Of a DNA stretch of 10,779 bases, positions 8,792 to 10,779 are shown piece by piece. Source of the stretch: Paraglomus occultum (lineage: Eukaryota > Glomeromycota > Glomeromycetes > Paraglomerales > Paraglomeraceae); NCBI GenBank assembly GCA_910592205.1, contig CAJVPJ010001291.1, positions 1-10,779 on the forward strand, written 5' to 3'. A program made the translations under genes and the position numbers. Each line of letters opens with the position of its first letter. Position 1 is the first letter of the stretch. The notes beneath the pieces are model-generated. The model was not told the DNA's origin, did no database searches, and saw nothing but the letters and a program-made list of their open reading frames with translations.

Positions 8792-8980
8792 AGAACTAGG
8801 CAGAAGAACCGACGGTCACTCCTACAGAATGCACTACTGGACGCTTTGAATAAACAATCTCTTGTTGAATTGGTAGTAAGGCAGGAAAAGGTATATGTAA
8901 TGATACTACCGTCTTTTGCAAGCGCAGCACTTAACAAATCAGAAACCATCAAAACCGCCTATTCTTTCATTAGTTCATAA
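8792..8980 (+). pseudogene. Diverged duplicate of part of the 4633-6386 gene
   Basis: Bases 8858-8896 match 4744-4782 at 32 of 39 positions and in frame: SLVELVVRQEKVY against SLVKLVVRQKKVF, with about half of the changes silent. A second block, 8899-8916, matches 4804-4821 at 16 of 18 positions. About 20 bp between the blocks are missing here, which shifts the frame. The plus frame is open from 8792 to a TAA at 8978, but its second half is out of frame with the homologous reading. It lies beside the kinesin pseudogene in the opposite orientation. This is probably an old paralogous fragment; function is unknown. Confidence 0.5.
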
Positions 8981-10062
8981 CGACAACCTGGAACGGTAAT
9001 ATTAACGCTTCCCACGACAAAAACTGAAACATCGCCACTAATTATCAATAACACCCGAATAAGACGAGAGACTATGTGCAAACAAATAAAAATTTGCCGT
9101 ATTATTAGGATAAATTCTCATTCGCTAATTTACATCATAAAAATATCTCAAGACTAGCATAACAGGCAGAAGTTCAAAAAAGCTAATGAAAAATTGGAAA
9201 CTGACCTCATAACGCACATTTTATTTTATATCAATCCTAATCGGTAACACACTTATATTAAACGTTAATAGCATTTGAACAAACCTCACTGCATTACTCA
9301 CTTTGTTGTATCAAAAAATCACCAACATATTATGCACAAACGGACTTGTATAAATATTACTTTATAATGGAATCCGAGAAATTGACCAGTTAACGAAATG
9401 AAGAACTGTCTTCAGCCTTTTTAGTTCTCTTGCAAGCATATAATTATCTCAATAAAGACAATTGTTACGCCTGTTATCTGTATATGCAACTCCCACAATC
9501 TGAACAAAAGTGTGCAGTAATGAAATTGTACACAACTCACATCTCTACCTAACCTCATACCCAAGTCACTAAAAATACATCTAAACTCCTGACGAATGAA
9601 AGCCATCGCCACCACTAACCAACCAATCTATGCATTCATTGACATTGACAACCTTCTAAGAGATTATATGATAATCGATTATTAACATCACGAAAGACAA
9701 CATATGTTACATCTTTAACACCATATGTTTGAATTTGCAATACAATCACACAGATACCAACACACTACCCATATAGTTACTTTGAATCACATGTCTACTT
9801 TCAGAATCTTAACATAACGCCTAACAATTGTTGATATGCGATTTCAATCTCTCACAATTAATGAATTCATGTAAACTAAATTCAATAATTCGAGGCAGGC
9901 ATTATACACTTTATTGCATTGAAAGTTTTCCAAGCTCAGGATTTAGATATGTATTCTTTAACATTATCACGTATTTATTTGCCACTGGCAGGTTGGTAGA
10001 GATTCATTATGGGTAGACTACGGCCAACACGCCCGATTCAGCACCGGACAAATGCAAAAAAA
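8981..10062. other. AT-rich stretch, no supported gene
   Basis: No ORF with a credible start, domain or splice pattern. A minus-strand frame at 9421-9615 is open for 64 codons but starts at GTG and resembles nothing known. No tRNA fold, long repeat or terminal repeat was seen. Confidence 0.5.
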
Positions 10063-10386
10063 CTAGGACGGCATTGATGCAATCCTGATAAGTGTCCACA
10101 CGAATTTGAGATCAGCCATATGTAGTCCTGCTATGCCACCATAACAATATGTAATTAATTTAACTTTATTATATTTGTATAAATTCGTACTCTTTTCTGA
10201 AACCTTTTGAAGTCGTTTAAAGAAAATTGACCAGTATCCAAACGTACACGTCAGTCCGATTAAATTATTGGATGCGTCAATCAAAAAAAAATATCCATGC
10301 AACAAGAATAAAGTAATTATAAAATGAAGAGGCGAAGGCTTTTGACTTTTTATAACTCTAATTAAAAAGAATAAATTAGTTAACAT
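10063..10386 (-). CDS. Hypothetical small membrane-like protein, doubtful
   Basis: A 107-codon ORF with a real ATG at 10386-10384 and TAG at the end. It shows two or three hydrophobic segments: residues about 20 to 37 (FIITLFLLHGYFFLI), about 42 to 56 around LTCTFGYWSIFF, and a weaker one near the end (LITYCYGGIAGL), with a basic stretch between. No family is recognised. In DNA this AT-rich an ORF of this size can occur by chance and is naturally rich in Phe, Leu and Ile, so the membrane look is weak evidence. No neighbour suggests a role. It could also be one exon of a larger gene. Confidence 0.2.
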   Translation of the reverse strand: MLTNLFFLIRVIKSQKPSPLHFIITLFLLHGYFFLIDASNNLIGLTCTFGYWSIFFKRLQKVSEKSTNLYKYNKVKLITYCYGGIAGLHMADLKFVWTLIRIASMPS

Positions 10387-10531
10387 TAATCAAGAAAATC
10401 AAAATTTGATCTACTGTACAACGAAACGTATGAATCTTTTACTGTAGTGCACAGTTTTCGCTGCATAGTAATAGCAAACGATTTCAAACCGATCAGATGT
10501 GTCAACGCATGCAATATGGAGTCTCGAAAAC

Positions 10532-10575
10532 GCAATTTTTGTTCCCAACCGCAATGGGGTTTTGACAAAAATTGC
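10532..10575. repeat. 11-bp inverted repeat
   Basis: GCAATTTTTGT (10532-10542) is repeated exactly in inverse as ACAAAAATTGC (10565-10575), 22 bases apart. It could form a hairpin or mark the edge of a small element. Confidence 0.6.
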
Positions 10576-10594
10576 AATTTTCCACACCCTCACT

Positions 10595-10643
10595 TTTATA
10601 TAAATATTTGTGTTATATAATATTATATATATGTATGTATAAA
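10595..10643. repeat. TA-rich low-complexity tract
   Basis: A run of TATA-type sequence (TTATATAATATTATATATAT core) with almost no G or C. It includes TATATAAATA at 10597, which fits a TATA box, but no gene start can be tied to it. Confidence 0.6.
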
Positions 10644-10664
10644 CGACCCGCCGGTTTTAGTTCG

Positions 10665-10739
10665 ATTTTAACCACAAATGTGATTTAGTCGACATATAAC
10701 CGTGAATAGTAAGATTAACGTCCAGGTAGTGGTTAAAAT
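10665..10739. repeat. 11-bp inverted repeat at right edge
   Basis: ATTTTAACCAC (10665-10675) and GTGGTTAAAAT (10729-10739) are exact inverse copies, 53 bases apart. This could be a short terminal inverted repeat of a tiny element, or chance. Confidence 0.5.
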
Positions 10740-10779
10740 TATCCATAAAAATTAAGTAGCACTGAAAAAAAAAGTTTAG

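Noticed and set aside
8731-8952. 73-codon minus-strand ORF.
   Set aside because: The duplicate at 4744-4782 supports the plus frame better (fewer amino-acid changes), and the ORF runs over the edge of the kinesin pseudogene.
9985-10035. Possible tRNA-like B-box sequence (GGTTGGTAGAG).
   Set aside because: No matching acceptor stem or anticodon arm could be folded around it.
10386-10593. Two overlapping minus ORFs of 60 and 63 codons.
   Set aside because: Neither starts with ATG, they overlap in different frames, and no motif is seen.

Overview
The window looks like repeat-rich, gene-poor DNA from a fungus, most likely an early-diverging lineage such as Mucoromycota. This is inferred from three things: a LINE with an APE-type endonuclease, reverse transcriptase and a C-terminal CCHC motif; putative GT-AG introns of only 49 to 84 bp; and a decayed kinesin fragment whose neck region resembles fungal kinesin-4 proteins. 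I found no intact host gene that I would defend, no tRNA or rRNA, no CRISPR array and no prokaryotic feature.

Left part (1 to about 3920): the 3' two thirds of a LINE of the L1/Tx1-like group on the plus strand. It holds the end of ORF1, a 90-bp gap, then ORF2 (endonuclease, reverse transcriptase, zinc-binding C-terminus). ORF2 is open over its whole length except for two in-frame stops 18 bp apart near its start. A short 3' UTR follows, with a small hairpin and an AATAAA signal.

Middle part (about 4633 to 6386): I read this as a decayed multi-exon gene on the plus strand. Protein-like segments are separated by short introns with good GT-AG ends and broken by stops that can all be derived from CAA, CAG or CGA by one C-to-T change. 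The protein family is not one I recognise. A small diverged duplicate of part of it lies at about 8792 to 8935.

Right part (6387 to 10779): AT-rich DNA with a 60-bp tandem repeat (7483 to 7660), a frameshifted, intronless minus-strand pseudogene of a kinesin-4 type motor (7881 to 8744), a few inverted repeats and one doubtful 107-codon ORF. Overall this is a graveyard of a nearly intact retrotransposon and at least two dead genes. The decay pattern (excess TGA, an Arg CGA turned to TGA at an invariant kinesin site) suggests CpG deamination. I see no working multi-gene system here; the unrecognised decayed gene family is the best candidate for something not yet described.
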